From an uncultured Prevotella sp. (GTDB lineage: Bacteria > Bacteroidota > Bacteroidia > Bacteroidales > Bacteroidaceae): a stretch of DNA of 11,126 bases. The notes under the pieces are model-generated. The model saw nothing but the letters and a program-made list of their open reading frames with translations. It was not told where the DNA came from and made no database searches. Shown here piece by piece: positions 1-7,106 of the stretch. Within the stretch, counting starts at the first letter, position 1. Every line of letters begins with the position of its first letter. Made by a program: the position numbers and the translations under genes. The stretch spans positions 1-11,126 of the forward strand of contig CALCUV010000142.1 of assembly GCA_937906765.1 (NCBI GenBank), given 5' to 3'.

Positions 1-63
1 ATGGCGTCCCAAATGGTCGTGTGTCTCACGCCGCAAAAAGTAAGTTAGAAAGAGCGCTAACAA

Positions 64-105
64 TTTGAGATTTACGGCGTCGAGTTTGAGACTTACGGCG
101 CCGAC
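64..105 (+). repeat. Two tandem 21-bp units, consensus TTTGAGAYTTACGGCG...
   Basis: Units at 64-84 and 85-105 match at 18 of 21 positions; the differences are T/C at unit positions 8 and 17 and G/C at position 21. Related copies occur as the arms and spacer of the inverted repeat at 4714-4768, and the core word TTACGGCGC recurs on the minus strand within 10842-10863. All of these lie between genes, so this looks like a short interspersed repeat family or a recurrent regulatory or structural element. Its function is unknown. Confidence 0.7.
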
Positions 106-203
106 TTAGTTACTTTGTTTTGACAATGTGCCATGTGCAGACTCACAAGTGTTTATAAATGGGGCGGCATGCAGAAAAGGAAAGCATTGCGTTAAAAAGT
201 TGC

Positions 204-244
204 TCGCCCGTATGAAACCTGAATGTGACAAATTATCGCCCGTA
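204..244 (+). promoter_or_regulatory. Paired TCGCCCGTA direct repeats upstream of the M60 promoter
   Basis: The 9-mer TCGCCCGTA occurs at 204-212 and 236-244, exactly 32 bp apart (about three helical turns). The candidate -33 TTTG at 268 is a further 32 bp downstream. The spacing and the position just upstream of a promoter suggest a regulator binding on one face of the DNA. This is inferred from pattern only, and no regulator is encoded in the window. Confidence 0.35.
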
Positions 245-267
245 ATGGCAACTAATCCTAACAAAAG

Positions 268-300
268 TTTGTCGGTATTGAAAATTAATCCGTAACTTTG
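268..300 (+). promoter_or_regulatory. Bacteroidetes-type promoter of the M60 peptidase gene
   Basis: A -7 box TAACTTTG at 293-300 fits the TAnnTTTG consensus of the Bacteroidetes primary sigma factor. A -33 TTTG lies at 268-271, 21 bases before it. Transcription would start near 305-308, giving a leader of about 62-65 bases before the ATG at 370. The 12-mer TAACTTTGCATC here is repeated exactly at the promoter at 4883. Confidence 0.7.
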
Positions 301-369
301 CATCGCAGATAATATGCTGTATCTGAAACAAGAACAAAACATTCATTCATTCATTTAATCAAAATCTTT

Positions 370-3300
370 ATGAAATTCTTTACTTCATTAAGAACGATGC
401 TTTCGATGTTGCTCCTCCTCCCTCTGACAATGGTGGCGCAGATTGAAGCAGGCAAGGTGTACATGTTCACAAACTTGCAGTACACTGACCGTTCGATGTC
501 GGCAACTGCTGATGCTTTTGCCGCAACATCTATTACAGATGCTTCTGACTATAGTCAGATGTGGTATGTGTCTCAGGTAGGTTCTTCTACTTACCGTCTC
601 CGCAATTTGGGTACAGGTCTTTACCTCCGCAGTTCTAAGCAAACTTCTGGCGCTTGGACACTTGTGAACGAGGATAAGCTTGATGGCAACTGCACCTTTA
701 AGTCTTCAAAGGCTGGTTCAGGTTATACGCTTCGCGCTTCTTCTGACACGAACGACCATGGCTATATGCACAGCAACTCTTCGAACCGCATTGTGTGCTG
801 GAACAGTGGCGCTACTGCTTCTCAGTGGACTGTGACAGAGGTTGAGATTGATGAAGCAACTTTAAACCAAAACTGGGAAAGCCTTAAGGATATGAATCCC
901 ACGGCTGACGATGTTACTGCTTGGAATGCCGCACTCGCTGTGCTCTTCAAGGATAAGTTGTGCACGCAGCTCGCTGATGCTTACGCAAGTTATACTTCTG
1001 AACAGATGAAGGAAGATGGCAATTTCAAGGCACTCCCTTCTACGCTCCAGAAGATGGTGCTCAAGATGACCGTTGACGGAACTTGGGCGGAAGCTAACGC
1101 TGTTGAAGGCAAGCCCTCTTGGGATGCTGAATACGCAAAGCGCCTCCGTGTGCAGATGATCGAACCTTATTGTAACAAGGAAGCAGCTGCGCAGGGCTTA
1201 GGTATGCAGGCGCACACCAACTTGAATAACCCCCTCGGTCTTTACGCTAACAGTCGCCAGGTGCTCTACATCTTCGTTGAAGGTAAGGTAGAAACGGGTT
1301 CTACACTCTATTTCGCTTCTTGGCAAGGCCATGGTAAGCCCGGCGGTGCGTATGATGAAGGTTACAAACTCCAAGAAGGTTTGAACATCATCCCCGTTTA
1401 TGGCGACGGTTTGACAGGTTGTTTCAACTATGTGGTACAGTCGTTCAACAGTGCCGCAGGTTGGGGTAACAAGTCTTGTGTTCGCAAGGTGACTGACTAT
1501 GATAACATCAAGGTTCACGTAGAAGGCGGTAATCTTAACGGCTTCTTCAACCTCGTAGGTGACGAACTCTGGGGCGAAGGTGACGATAACGAAGACTGGG
1601 ATTACTACACCGCTCGCGCATCTCACACAGACTTCACCATGCTCGGTAAGTACATGACCCTCCAATTCCCTCTCGAAGACAAGGATTGCGTTGACGAAAA
1701 CGGAGGTGTGAATAAGGGTATGAAGACCTTGTTAACAGGTAAAAACATTGCTAAGCAGTCACTCCAGGAATGGGACAAGGTGATGCTTTGGGAACGTATG
1801 TTGATGGGCGTTGCTTCAAAGGCTGACGTGGATGCGGCAAACGCTACTTGGAAGTCTCCTTACTCTGGCAAGGATGAAGTAATCTCTCACACGGGAACGC
1901 TTCAGGATGGTCTCGCTTGTAATTATGATGACTACTATAACGTACACGGTTTGGCGTTCGGCGTACCTACGGGTTACATGTACGGATCTTGGGACCACTC
2001 TGGTTATAACTATAACACCATGGAGTCTGTTATCGTAAACATGATTACAGACGCTGGTTCACACTGGGGACCTGGTCACGAAATAGGTCACCAGCATCAG
2101 CAGCCTTTCACACTTAATGGTTTGACTGAAGTAACCAATAACCTCTTCTCAAATGTTGTGATGTGGTACTTCGGTAAGACTACTTCACGTGTGAATGGTG
2201 ATCAGGGTAATTTGGAAAATGTTGCTGCGGCATTCAATACTCCTGGTGGCGACTTCTATACCAATAACATCTGGGCGTTGACTCACATGTACTATCGCTT
2301 GTTTATGTACTACCACATCTTGGGTCATAACACAAGTTTCTACCCCCGTCTCTACGAACTTATGCGTCAGCAACCCATGCAGAGAGGTTATGAGCAGAGT
2401 GGTAAATATGGTTTGCTCCACTTCTATAAGCAGACATGTATTGCGGCAGGTGAAGACCTCACAGAGTTCTTCCGTGCTCACGGAGCCTTGACAGAGATGA
2501 CCGACCGCTTTGTTGGTGACTACTCTAACTCAAACTACAACTGTCCTCAGAGCGACATTGACGCGGCTATCGCAGAAGTGAAGAAGATGGGCTTGAAGGA
2601 AAACCTCGCTCCCTTGTTTATCAACGACGGTACGGGTCAGAAAATCATTGGTAGCACAGGTAAGGAACTCGACCTCTATGATGGTTTCACTACTTCAGAA
2701 GTTGGTAGCTACGCTTACTTCTACGAACCCGCTGGAGCGCATACTTACACCGTTTCTGAAGGATTTATAACGTTGGAAGGTACTGGCGGTATCGGTTACC
2801 TCGTACGTAATGCCGACGGTGAGATTATGGCATTCGCTAACAAGAAGAGAATGCAAATCTCTGACGATGTTGCGCTCATGTTGATGAAGGGCGAAGCTAA
2901 CGTAGAGGTTATCAATGGCGACAACACTACAGTTATTGCTACAGGTGACCAGGTTGCTGCGCAGCGCGTGCTTTTGGAAGGCCTTCTTGCGGAAGCTACT
3001 GAAATGTTGAAGTACTTTGACGGCACTAACAAGAAGGTAGGTTACTACAGTGAGGCATATAAGGGCAACCTCCCCGAACTCACTGAAATCGCTCAGGCAG
3101 TCTTTGACGGCAATAAGGAAGAAGAATATGCTTCTGCGTATGAAAACCTCTTCGTCGTGGTTGACGCTATCAAGAACAACCCTGATGCTGTTGTAGGTAT
3201 CATTAACGGTAGTGAATATCAGTTGACTACTTACAAGAAGAAGACAACTGCTATGGAAGCAACTACTGGTACTAAGGTTCTTAAGAGTGCTAACATCAGC

Positions 3301-4566
3301 GCAACAAAGGATGCTCAGCGTTGGTACTTTGAACCTGCTGGCGGTAAGGACCTTTATTACATCAAGAATAAGGCTACAAACACTTATATCGATGAGTTGG
3401 AATCTGGTAAGCAGGCTACAGTGCAGGGCACTACTCCTACAGTTGCCTTCAAGTTGATTTCTCTTGGCAATGGCGTAATGGCGGTTCAGTGTCAGGAAGG
3501 TAAGAGCCAGTCACTCAATCATAACAACGGCACAGTGCTCGGTTGGTCATACGAGGGTGACGAAAACTCTTGGTGGTATATCACAGCGCGCGTATTGAAT
3601 GAGGACGAACTCAACAAGATTGAGCTTGCTGCGCTCATCACTAAGACAAACAACTTGCTCGAAGAAATGGGCGAAGACGTAGTTCTTCCCGGCGCACTCC
3701 CCTTACAGGTTGACAACAAGTCAAATGCCTTCTACCTCTCCACAAATGCCGACCAAAACGTTGTAGGTACTGCAAGCGATGGCGGCGGTATCGCAGCTCT
3801 TCTCGACGGTAACACTTCTTCTTACCTCCATACGCAATGGAGTGGCACAGCAGTAAGTGGCGACCACTACGTTCAGGTTTACCTTGGCGAAGATATGGCA
3901 TTGTCTGAATTTACATTCACTTACGCTACTCGTAAGGCAGGTTCTGCTTCAGCAACTTCGCCTGCGCCTTCAAGCATTAAGGTATCTGCAAGTAAGGATG
4001 GTAAGAACTTCGGCAAGTCTATTGCTACATTTGGCGCGAGTGGTTCTAACCCCTTGCCCGCTTACTCTAAGCTCGGTCAGTATTGGACATCTAAGTTGCT
4101 CACATTGCCCGAAGGTTACAAGTATCTCCGCTTCACGGTGACAGCATCTTCTGGTCCTGGCAACAGCACGTATGGCGGTCACGCTTTCTTCGCAATGTCT
4201 GAATTCTCTATTGACAATCCCTCAACGGTTGTTAACTCATTGAAGGACGAATATAAGAATTTGAGCGAAGAAGAATACGCTTGGTTCATCGCTGCTTATA
4301 AGGAAGCTGCAAATGAAATGTATGAAGCAATGACAGTTTCTAAGAACAGCGCTGCTACTGCTGAAGACATCACAACTGCGCTTACTGAACTTCAGGCTAA
4401 GTACGATGCATTGCTCGCAGGTTATAACGATCCTACAGACATTTCAGGTGTTGTTATCAACACTCCGAAGATGCAGGGCATCTATGACCTCAGCGGTCGT
4501 CGCTTGAACAAGATTACAACTCCTGGTCTCTACATCATCGATGGTCAGAAGCGTTTCGTAAAGTAA
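370..4566 (+). CDS. Secreted M60-like zinc metallopeptidase (mucin-type) with ricin-like and F5/8C-like domains
   Basis: This is a 1398-residue secreted protein predicted to cleave glycoproteins, probably O-glycosylated mucin-type substrates as known M60-like peptidases do. A signal peptide covers residues 1-23, with cleavage likely after MVA. Residues ~29-157 form a ricin-like region with a QWTV end, and ~260-375 an M60 N-terminal beta region. The catalytic domain spans ~400-740 and carries HEIGH at 570-574, where H570 and H574 bind zinc and E571 is the catalytic base; E587 in GLTEVTNN is the likely third ligand. A helical stretch at ~865-935 is followed by a second ricin-like region at ~945-1075, an F5/8-type-C-like (discoidin) region at ~1110-1282, and a helical FIVAR-like linker. 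The last 29 residues, GIYDLSGRR...PGLYIIDGQKRFVK, resemble the short C-terminal tail of Prevotella surface or secreted proteins. All catalytic residues are present. The gene is monocistronic, with its own promoter and terminator. The exact substrate is unknown. Confidence 0.9.
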   Translation: MKFFTSLRTMLSMLLLLPLTMVAQIEAGKVYMFTNLQYTDRSMSATADAFAATSITDASDYSQMWYVSQVGSSTYRLRNLGTGLYLRSSKQTSGAWTLVNEDKLDGNCTFKSSKAGSGYTLRASSDTNDHGYMHSNSSNRIVCWNSGATASQWTVTEVEIDEATLNQNWESLKDMNPTADDVTAWNAALAVLFKDKLCTQLADAYASYTSEQMKEDGNFKALPSTLQKMVLKMTVDGTWAEANAVEGKPSWDAEYAKRLRVQMIEPYCNKEAAAQGLGMQAHTNLNNPLGLYANSRQVLYIFVEGKVETGSTLYFASWQGHGKPGGAYDEGYKLQEGLNIIPVYGDGLTGCFNYVVQSFNSAAGWGNKSCVRKVTDYDNIKVHVEGGNLNGFFNLVGDELWGEGDDNEDWDYYTARASHTDFTMLGKYMTLQFPLEDKDCVDENGGVNKGMKTLLTGKNIAKQSLQEWDKVMLWERMLMGVASKADVDAANATWKSPYSGKDEVISHTGTLQDGLACNYDDYYNVHGLAFGVPTGYMYGSWDHSGYNYNTMESVIVNMITDAGSHWGPGHEIGHQHQQPFTLNGLTEVTNNLFSNVVMWYFGKTTSRVNGDQGNLENVAAAFNTPGGDFYTNNIWALTHMYYRLFMYYHILGHNTSFYPRLYELMRQQPMQRGYEQSGKYGLLHFYKQTCIAAGEDLTEFFRAHGALTEMTDRFVGDYSNSNYNCPQSDIDAAIAEVKKMGLKENLAPLFINDGTGQKIIGSTGKELDLYDGFTTSEVGSYAYFYEPAGAHTYTVSEGFITLEGTGGIGYLVRNADGEIMAFANKKRMQISDDVALMLMKGEANVEVINGDNTTVIATGDQVAAQRVLLEGLLAEATEMLKYFDGTNKKVGYYSEAYKGNLPELTEIAQAVFDGNKEEEYASAYENLFVVVDAIKNNPDAVVGIINGSEYQLTTYKKKTTAMEATTGTKVLKSANISATKDAQRWYFEPAGGKDLYYIKNKATNTYIDELESGKQATVQGTTPTVAFKLISLGNGVMAVQCQEGKSQSLNHNNGTVLGWSYEGDENSWWYITARVLNEDELNKIELAALITKTNNLLEEMGEDVVLPGALPLQVDNKSNAFYLSTNADQNVVGTASDGGGIAALLDGNTSSYLHTQWSGTAVSGDHYVQVYLGEDMALSEFTFTYATRKAGSASATSPAPSSIKVSASKDGKNFGKSIATFGASGSNPLPAYSKLGQYWTSKLLTLPEGYKYLRFTVTASSGPGNSTYGGHAFFAMSEFSIDNPSTVVNSLKDEYKNLSEEEYAWFIAAYKEAANEMYEAMTVSKNSAATAEDITTALTELQAKYDALLAGYNDPTDISGVVINTPKMQGIYDLSGRRLNKITTPGLYIIDGQKRFVK

Positions 4567-4594
4567 TCCTTGTGAATTACGCATAAACACATTA

Positions 4595-4631
4595 TTGGGA
4601 CACCTCCTCGTGAGGCGTCCCAATTTTTTTT
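4595..4631 (+). terminator. Rho-independent terminator of the M60 gene
   Basis: A 12-bp stem pairs 4595-4606 (TTGGGACACCTC) with 4612-4623 (GAGGCGTCCCAA), with one internal A/C mismatch, a five-base loop (CTCGT), and a run of eight T at 4624-4631. It begins 28 bases after the stop codon at 4564-4566, so it should end the M60 transcript and isolate it from the DUF4846 gene. Confidence 0.9.
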
Positions 4632-4713
4632 AACCGCAATTATCACGTTGAAAGTCAGTTTCACCGAGCCCTACAACACGCTTGCTGAAATTAGAAATGG
4701 ACATGTGCGTAAC

Positions 4714-4768
4714 AATCTCTCAAACTCCGCGCCGTAAGTCTTAAATTGTGCGCCGAGTTTGAGAGATT
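4714..4768. repeat. Perfect 14-bp inverted repeat related to the 64-105 repeat
   Basis: The arms AATCTCTCAAACTC (4714-4727) and GAGTTTGAGAGATT (4755-4768) are perfect reverse complements separated by 27 bases. Read on the minus strand, 4745 back to about 4718 aligns with 64-91 at 24 of 28 positions and includes ACTTACGGCGC. It is therefore another copy of the intergenic repeat, arranged here as an inverted pair. It lacks a T-tract and lies past a good terminator, so it is probably not a terminator itself. Confidence 0.7.
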
Positions 4769-4882
4769 ATTTTCCCTATAAGTAGGTTTGTTTTGAGCAT
4801 TCAAGGTGGGGCATTTCGTACATTAAACACGGGGGTTGATACAACGCAAGTGTTTATTTTTTAAAGGTTCTTAGGGTGTGTT

Positions 4883-4890
4883 TAACTTTG
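4883..4890 (+). promoter_or_regulatory. Promoter -7 box of the DUF4846 gene
   Basis: TAACTTTG matches TAnnTTTG. A clean -33 TTTG is not present; the T-rich TGTTTATTTT at 4851-4860 is at about the right distance. A start near 4896-4899 gives a leader of about 90 bases to the ATG at 4988. It also places the alternative ATG at 4907 almost at the transcript end, which argues for the downstream start. Confidence 0.6.
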
Positions 4891-4987
4891 CATCAGAAAT
4901 CAAGCGGTGCTTTCTTTTCCGTCAGAGCGGCACTTGCACCCTACGGCAAAACACATTATTATAAATACCTTTAAAAACACAGTTGTT

Positions 4988-5764
4988 ATGAAAAAGATTA
5001 TTGGCATTACGTTGCTTGTGCTCCTCGTTGTTGGACTTCTCGTTGGGGGCTGGTTATACTATTCTTACACGCGCAGTAATCCGTGGCACGCCGAGACTAT
5101 TGGCGACATCCCTGCGCCCCTTGGTTACACCCGCGTTGAGGCAAATGAGGGGAGTTATGCGGCATACCTGCGCAACCTTCCCTTGAAGGAGGCGGGCGCA
5201 AAGATTCAGTTGTTCACGGGAGGCAATGCCAATCTCCAATGGTTGGGAACGGCGGTGATTGACAACCCACTCTTGAGCAACTATGAGCAATGTGCCGATG
5301 TCACCATGCGTTTGCGTGCCGAATATCTGTGGCAGAAGGGGCGCTATTCCGAAATCTGTTTCCGCGATGTGAATGGCAAGAACATGCGTTACAAGGGTGG
5401 CAGTTCACGAAAGGCATTCGAGAGTTACATGCGCAAAGTTTACGGCATGTGTAGCACATACTCCGTCTTCCACGAAACAAAGCCTCGCTCCATTCAGGAA
5501 GTTCAACCTGGCGATGTCTTGGTTTACCCCGCCCGTCCGGGACGTAAATACGGCCATGCCGTAATTGTGGTTGACGTGGCAAGAAATGCGTCAGGCAAGG
5601 TGGCAATTATGTGCGCCGAAGGCAATACCCCCGCTCGCGATCAGCATATTGTGCGCAACTTAAACCCCATTGATAACCCTTGGTTCTTCTTCGATGCTGA
5701 TGATGACGCATTTGTCGTAGGTCCCTTCTATTTTAACAAAAACGAATTGCGCTGTTACAAGTGA
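4988..5764 (+). CDS. DUF4846-family membrane-anchored protein
   Basis: The 258-residue protein begins with a single hydrophobic segment (residues ~4-27) after MKK, consistent with an uncleaved membrane anchor or signal anchor, and the rest would face the periplasm. The sequence resembles DUF4846: IPAPLGYTRV at 41-50, QCADVTMRLRAEYLW at 101-115, and a GDVLVYP...GHAVIVVDVA block at 175-198. Cys102 at the start of a helix and His190 in a strand, after a GDV turn, have the order seen in NlpC/P60 and CHAP-like cysteine peptidases, so an enzymatic role is possible but unproven. The start at 4988 is preferred over the in-frame ATG at 4907 because the anchor then starts at residue 4 and the promoter lies at 4883. 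It is transcribed alone and converges on the flavoprotein gene. The biological role is not established. Confidence 0.85.
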   Translation: MKKIIGITLLVLLVVGLLVGGWLYYSYTRSNPWHAETIGDIPAPLGYTRVEANEGSYAAYLRNLPLKEAGAKIQLFTGGNANLQWLGTAVIDNPLLSNYEQCADVTMRLRAEYLWQKGRYSEICFRDVNGKNMRYKGGSSRKAFESYMRKVYGMCSTYSVFHETKPRSIQEVQPGDVLVYPARPGRKYGHAVIVVDVARNASGKVAIMCAEGNTPARDQHIVRNLNPIDNPWFFFDADDDAFVVGPFYFNKNELRCYK

Positions 5765-5772
5765 TTAAAAGA

Positions 5773-5812
5773 AAATGAGGGAAGTGTAGGCATGACTACG
5801 CTTCCCTCATTT
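5773..5812. terminator. Bidirectional terminator between convergent genes, overlapping the flavoprotein stop codon
   Basis: Arms at 5773-5789 and 5796-5812 form a 17-bp stem with a single G-U type wobble and a six-base loop (GCATGA). The right arm is the last codons and stop of the minus-strand flavoprotein gene. T-rich sequence follows on both strands: TTTTCTTTTAATC on the minus strand, and a weaker TTTCGCTTTTT on the plus strand. It should therefore stop transcription of both genes. Confidence 0.8.
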
Positions 5813-7040
5813 CGCTTTTTGCCACCGCTTGTCCCACAACGAATCCCGTGGTCCAGGCAGCTTGTAGGTTGAATCCGCCAGTTACGGCGTCGATGTCGAG
5901 CAGTTCGCCGGCGAAATAGAGACCGGGGAGCGCTTTACATTCTAAGGTGTTGGGATGAACGGCACTGAGCGCCACGCCTCCGGCAGTTACGAATTCCTCG
6001 CGGTGAGGATAGCGCCCGGCAATGGGATAGACGTCGGCGGTAAGGGTATTTACGAGTTTGTTCAACCCTTTCTTTCCCACCTCTGCCCAACGGCGTTCGG
6101 GGGCAATCCCACTGCGCGCTACGAGATAGTCCCACAGGCGACTTTGTAAGCCTTGGAGTCGTACGCTGGTCACTTGGCGTTGCGGATAAGTGCCTGCAAG
6201 GGTTTGCAATTCGGCAAGCACAGTGTCGGGAGTGCCGTCGCCTGTCCAGTTGATGAGCAAGTCGCTACGGTAGTCGGCTTCTGCGAGGTGCAGAGCGGCA
6301 TGTGAGGAGAGTTTTAAGGCGGCTGGTCCGCTCAATCCCCAATGCGTGATGAGCAAAGGTCCTTGTGCGCGGAATTTTGTGCCTGCCAGTGCCACGGATG
6401 CTCCTTCCACTACGACGCCCATGAGTTCCGTGAGCGGTTTGTGGGCAATGGTGAAGGTGAATAAGGAAGGGTGGGGCTCCTGAATGGCAATGCCGAGGGC
6501 GGAAAGTTGACTCAAGAGTCCGTCTGCCCGAGGTTGTCCGCCCGCCGTGAGGATAACGCAGTCGGCAGTCTCTGTGGGGCGGTCGCGAAACGCCAAAGTG
6601 TAGCGCGGATTGCCCTCAGAGGGGGGCGTGAGTGCCGTCAGTTCGTGAAGGGTTCTCACTTCCACACCCAACCTTTTGGCTTCGTTCTGCAAGCATAAGG
6701 TAATGCTGTGACTATCTTGGGAAACGGGGAACACACATTGGTCCTCCTGCGTGGTAAGTGCCACCCCGTGGCGCTCAAACCAGGCGTAGGCGTCCTCATG
6801 ATTGAACACGTTGAACAAGCGTTTCATTAACTTGTGCCCACGTGGGTAAACACTCTTCAAGTCTCCCACTTCCGCAAACGAGTTCGTACAGTTACAACGC
6901 CCGCCCCCACTAATTTCAACTTTAGCAAGGCATTTCTTGGCGCGCTCAAAGATAATGACGCGCGCCGAAGGGCATTTTTCTTTTAAGGCAATGGCGGAGA
7001 AGAATCCTGCTGCGCCACCGCCGATGATTGCTGTGAGCAT
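5796..7040 (-). CDS. NAD(P)/FAD-dependent oxidoreductase of the HI0933/YhiN (BaiN-like) family
   Basis: A 414-residue cytoplasmic flavoprotein of normal family length. The N-terminal Rossmann dinucleotide-binding loop is IIGGGAAG (residues 5-12), with the ribose-binding acid E32 in FER. The family signature SGGGRCNCTNS spans 44-54. A second glycine-rich element, AGELLDIDAVTGGFNLQAAWTTG, begins near residue 374 and is the C-terminal FAD contact of this family. Members are widespread and mostly uncharacterised; BaiN-type relatives have been linked to reduction of bile-acid intermediates, but sequence similarity of this general kind does not support assigning that reaction here. The gene is alone on its strand in this stretch, and no TAnnTTTG box was recognised upstream. 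The stop codon lies inside the shared terminator. Confidence 0.88.
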   Translation of the reverse strand: MLTAIIGGGAAGFFSAIALKEKCPSARVIIFERAKKCLAKVEISGGGRCNCTNSFAEVGDLKSVYPRGHKLMKRLFNVFNHEDAYAWFERHGVALTTQEDQCVFPVSQDSHSITLCLQNEAKRLGVEVRTLHELTALTPPSEGNPRYTLAFRDRPTETADCVILTAGGQPRADGLLSQLSALGIAIQEPHPSLFTFTIAHKPLTELMGVVVEGASVALAGTKFRAQGPLLITHWGLSGPAALKLSSHAALHLAEADYRSDLLINWTGDGTPDTVLAELQTLAGTYPQRQVTSVRLQGLQSRLWDYLVARSGIAPERRWAEVGKKGLNKLVNTLTADVYPIAGRYPHREEFVTAGGVALSAVHPNTLECKALPGLYFAGELLDIDAVTGGFNLQAAWTTGFVVGQAVAKSEMREA

Positions 7041-7106
7041 TTGAGGGAAATGGGATGGGAATTTCGTTTTACTTAAAGAGATAATATCGCAATAACCAAG
7101 GATTTT

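Larger units (their letters stand above)
1..369. other. Intergenic and regulatory region upstream of the M60 peptidase gene
   Basis: No gene is supported here. The ATG at position 1 runs only 15 codons to a stop. The region contains, in order, a GGCGTCCCAA word at 3-12 that matches the 3' arm of the terminator at 4595-4631 (possibly a remnant or the end of an upstream terminator; weak), a tandem 21-bp repeat at 64-105, a pair of TCGCCCGTA direct repeats, a Bacteroidetes-type promoter, and an A/T-rich leader of roughly 60 bases. No Shine-Dalgarno sequence precedes the ATG at 370, which is usual for Bacteroidetes. Confidence 0.6.
4632..4987. other. Intergenic region between the M60 and DUF4846 genes
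   Basis: This 356-base stretch has no supported gene. It holds a 14-bp perfect inverted repeat (4714-4768), a promoter -7 box at 4883-4890, and an A/T-rich leader. Two words also found upstream of the M60 gene occur in the same order here: TTTGTTTTGA at 4787-4796 (also 114-123) and CAAGTGTTTAT at 4847-4857 (also 146-156). Both regions then reach the same TAACTTTGCATC. Confidence 0.6.

Noticed and set aside
1..48. ATG at the first base as a gene start
   Set aside because: It opens only 15 codons before TAG and has no similarity or leader visible.
106..342. 78-residue minus-strand ORF
   Set aside because: It covers the M60 promoter and repeat-rich DNA, has no family resemblance and no promoter of its own.
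1198..1665. 155-residue ORF antisense to the M60 gene
   Set aside because: Composition follows the codon bias of the real gene on the other strand; it lies inside the catalytic protein and has no recognised motif.
4907..4987. Upstream ATG extending the DUF4846 protein by 27 residues
   Set aside because: The extension is polar and would place the membrane anchor at residue 31; the promoter -7 box ends only 17 bases before this ATG.
5796..7040. Assignment of the flavoprotein as a bile-acid reductase (BaiN)
   Set aside because: The family is broad and the window has no other bile-acid gene; only family membership is supported.
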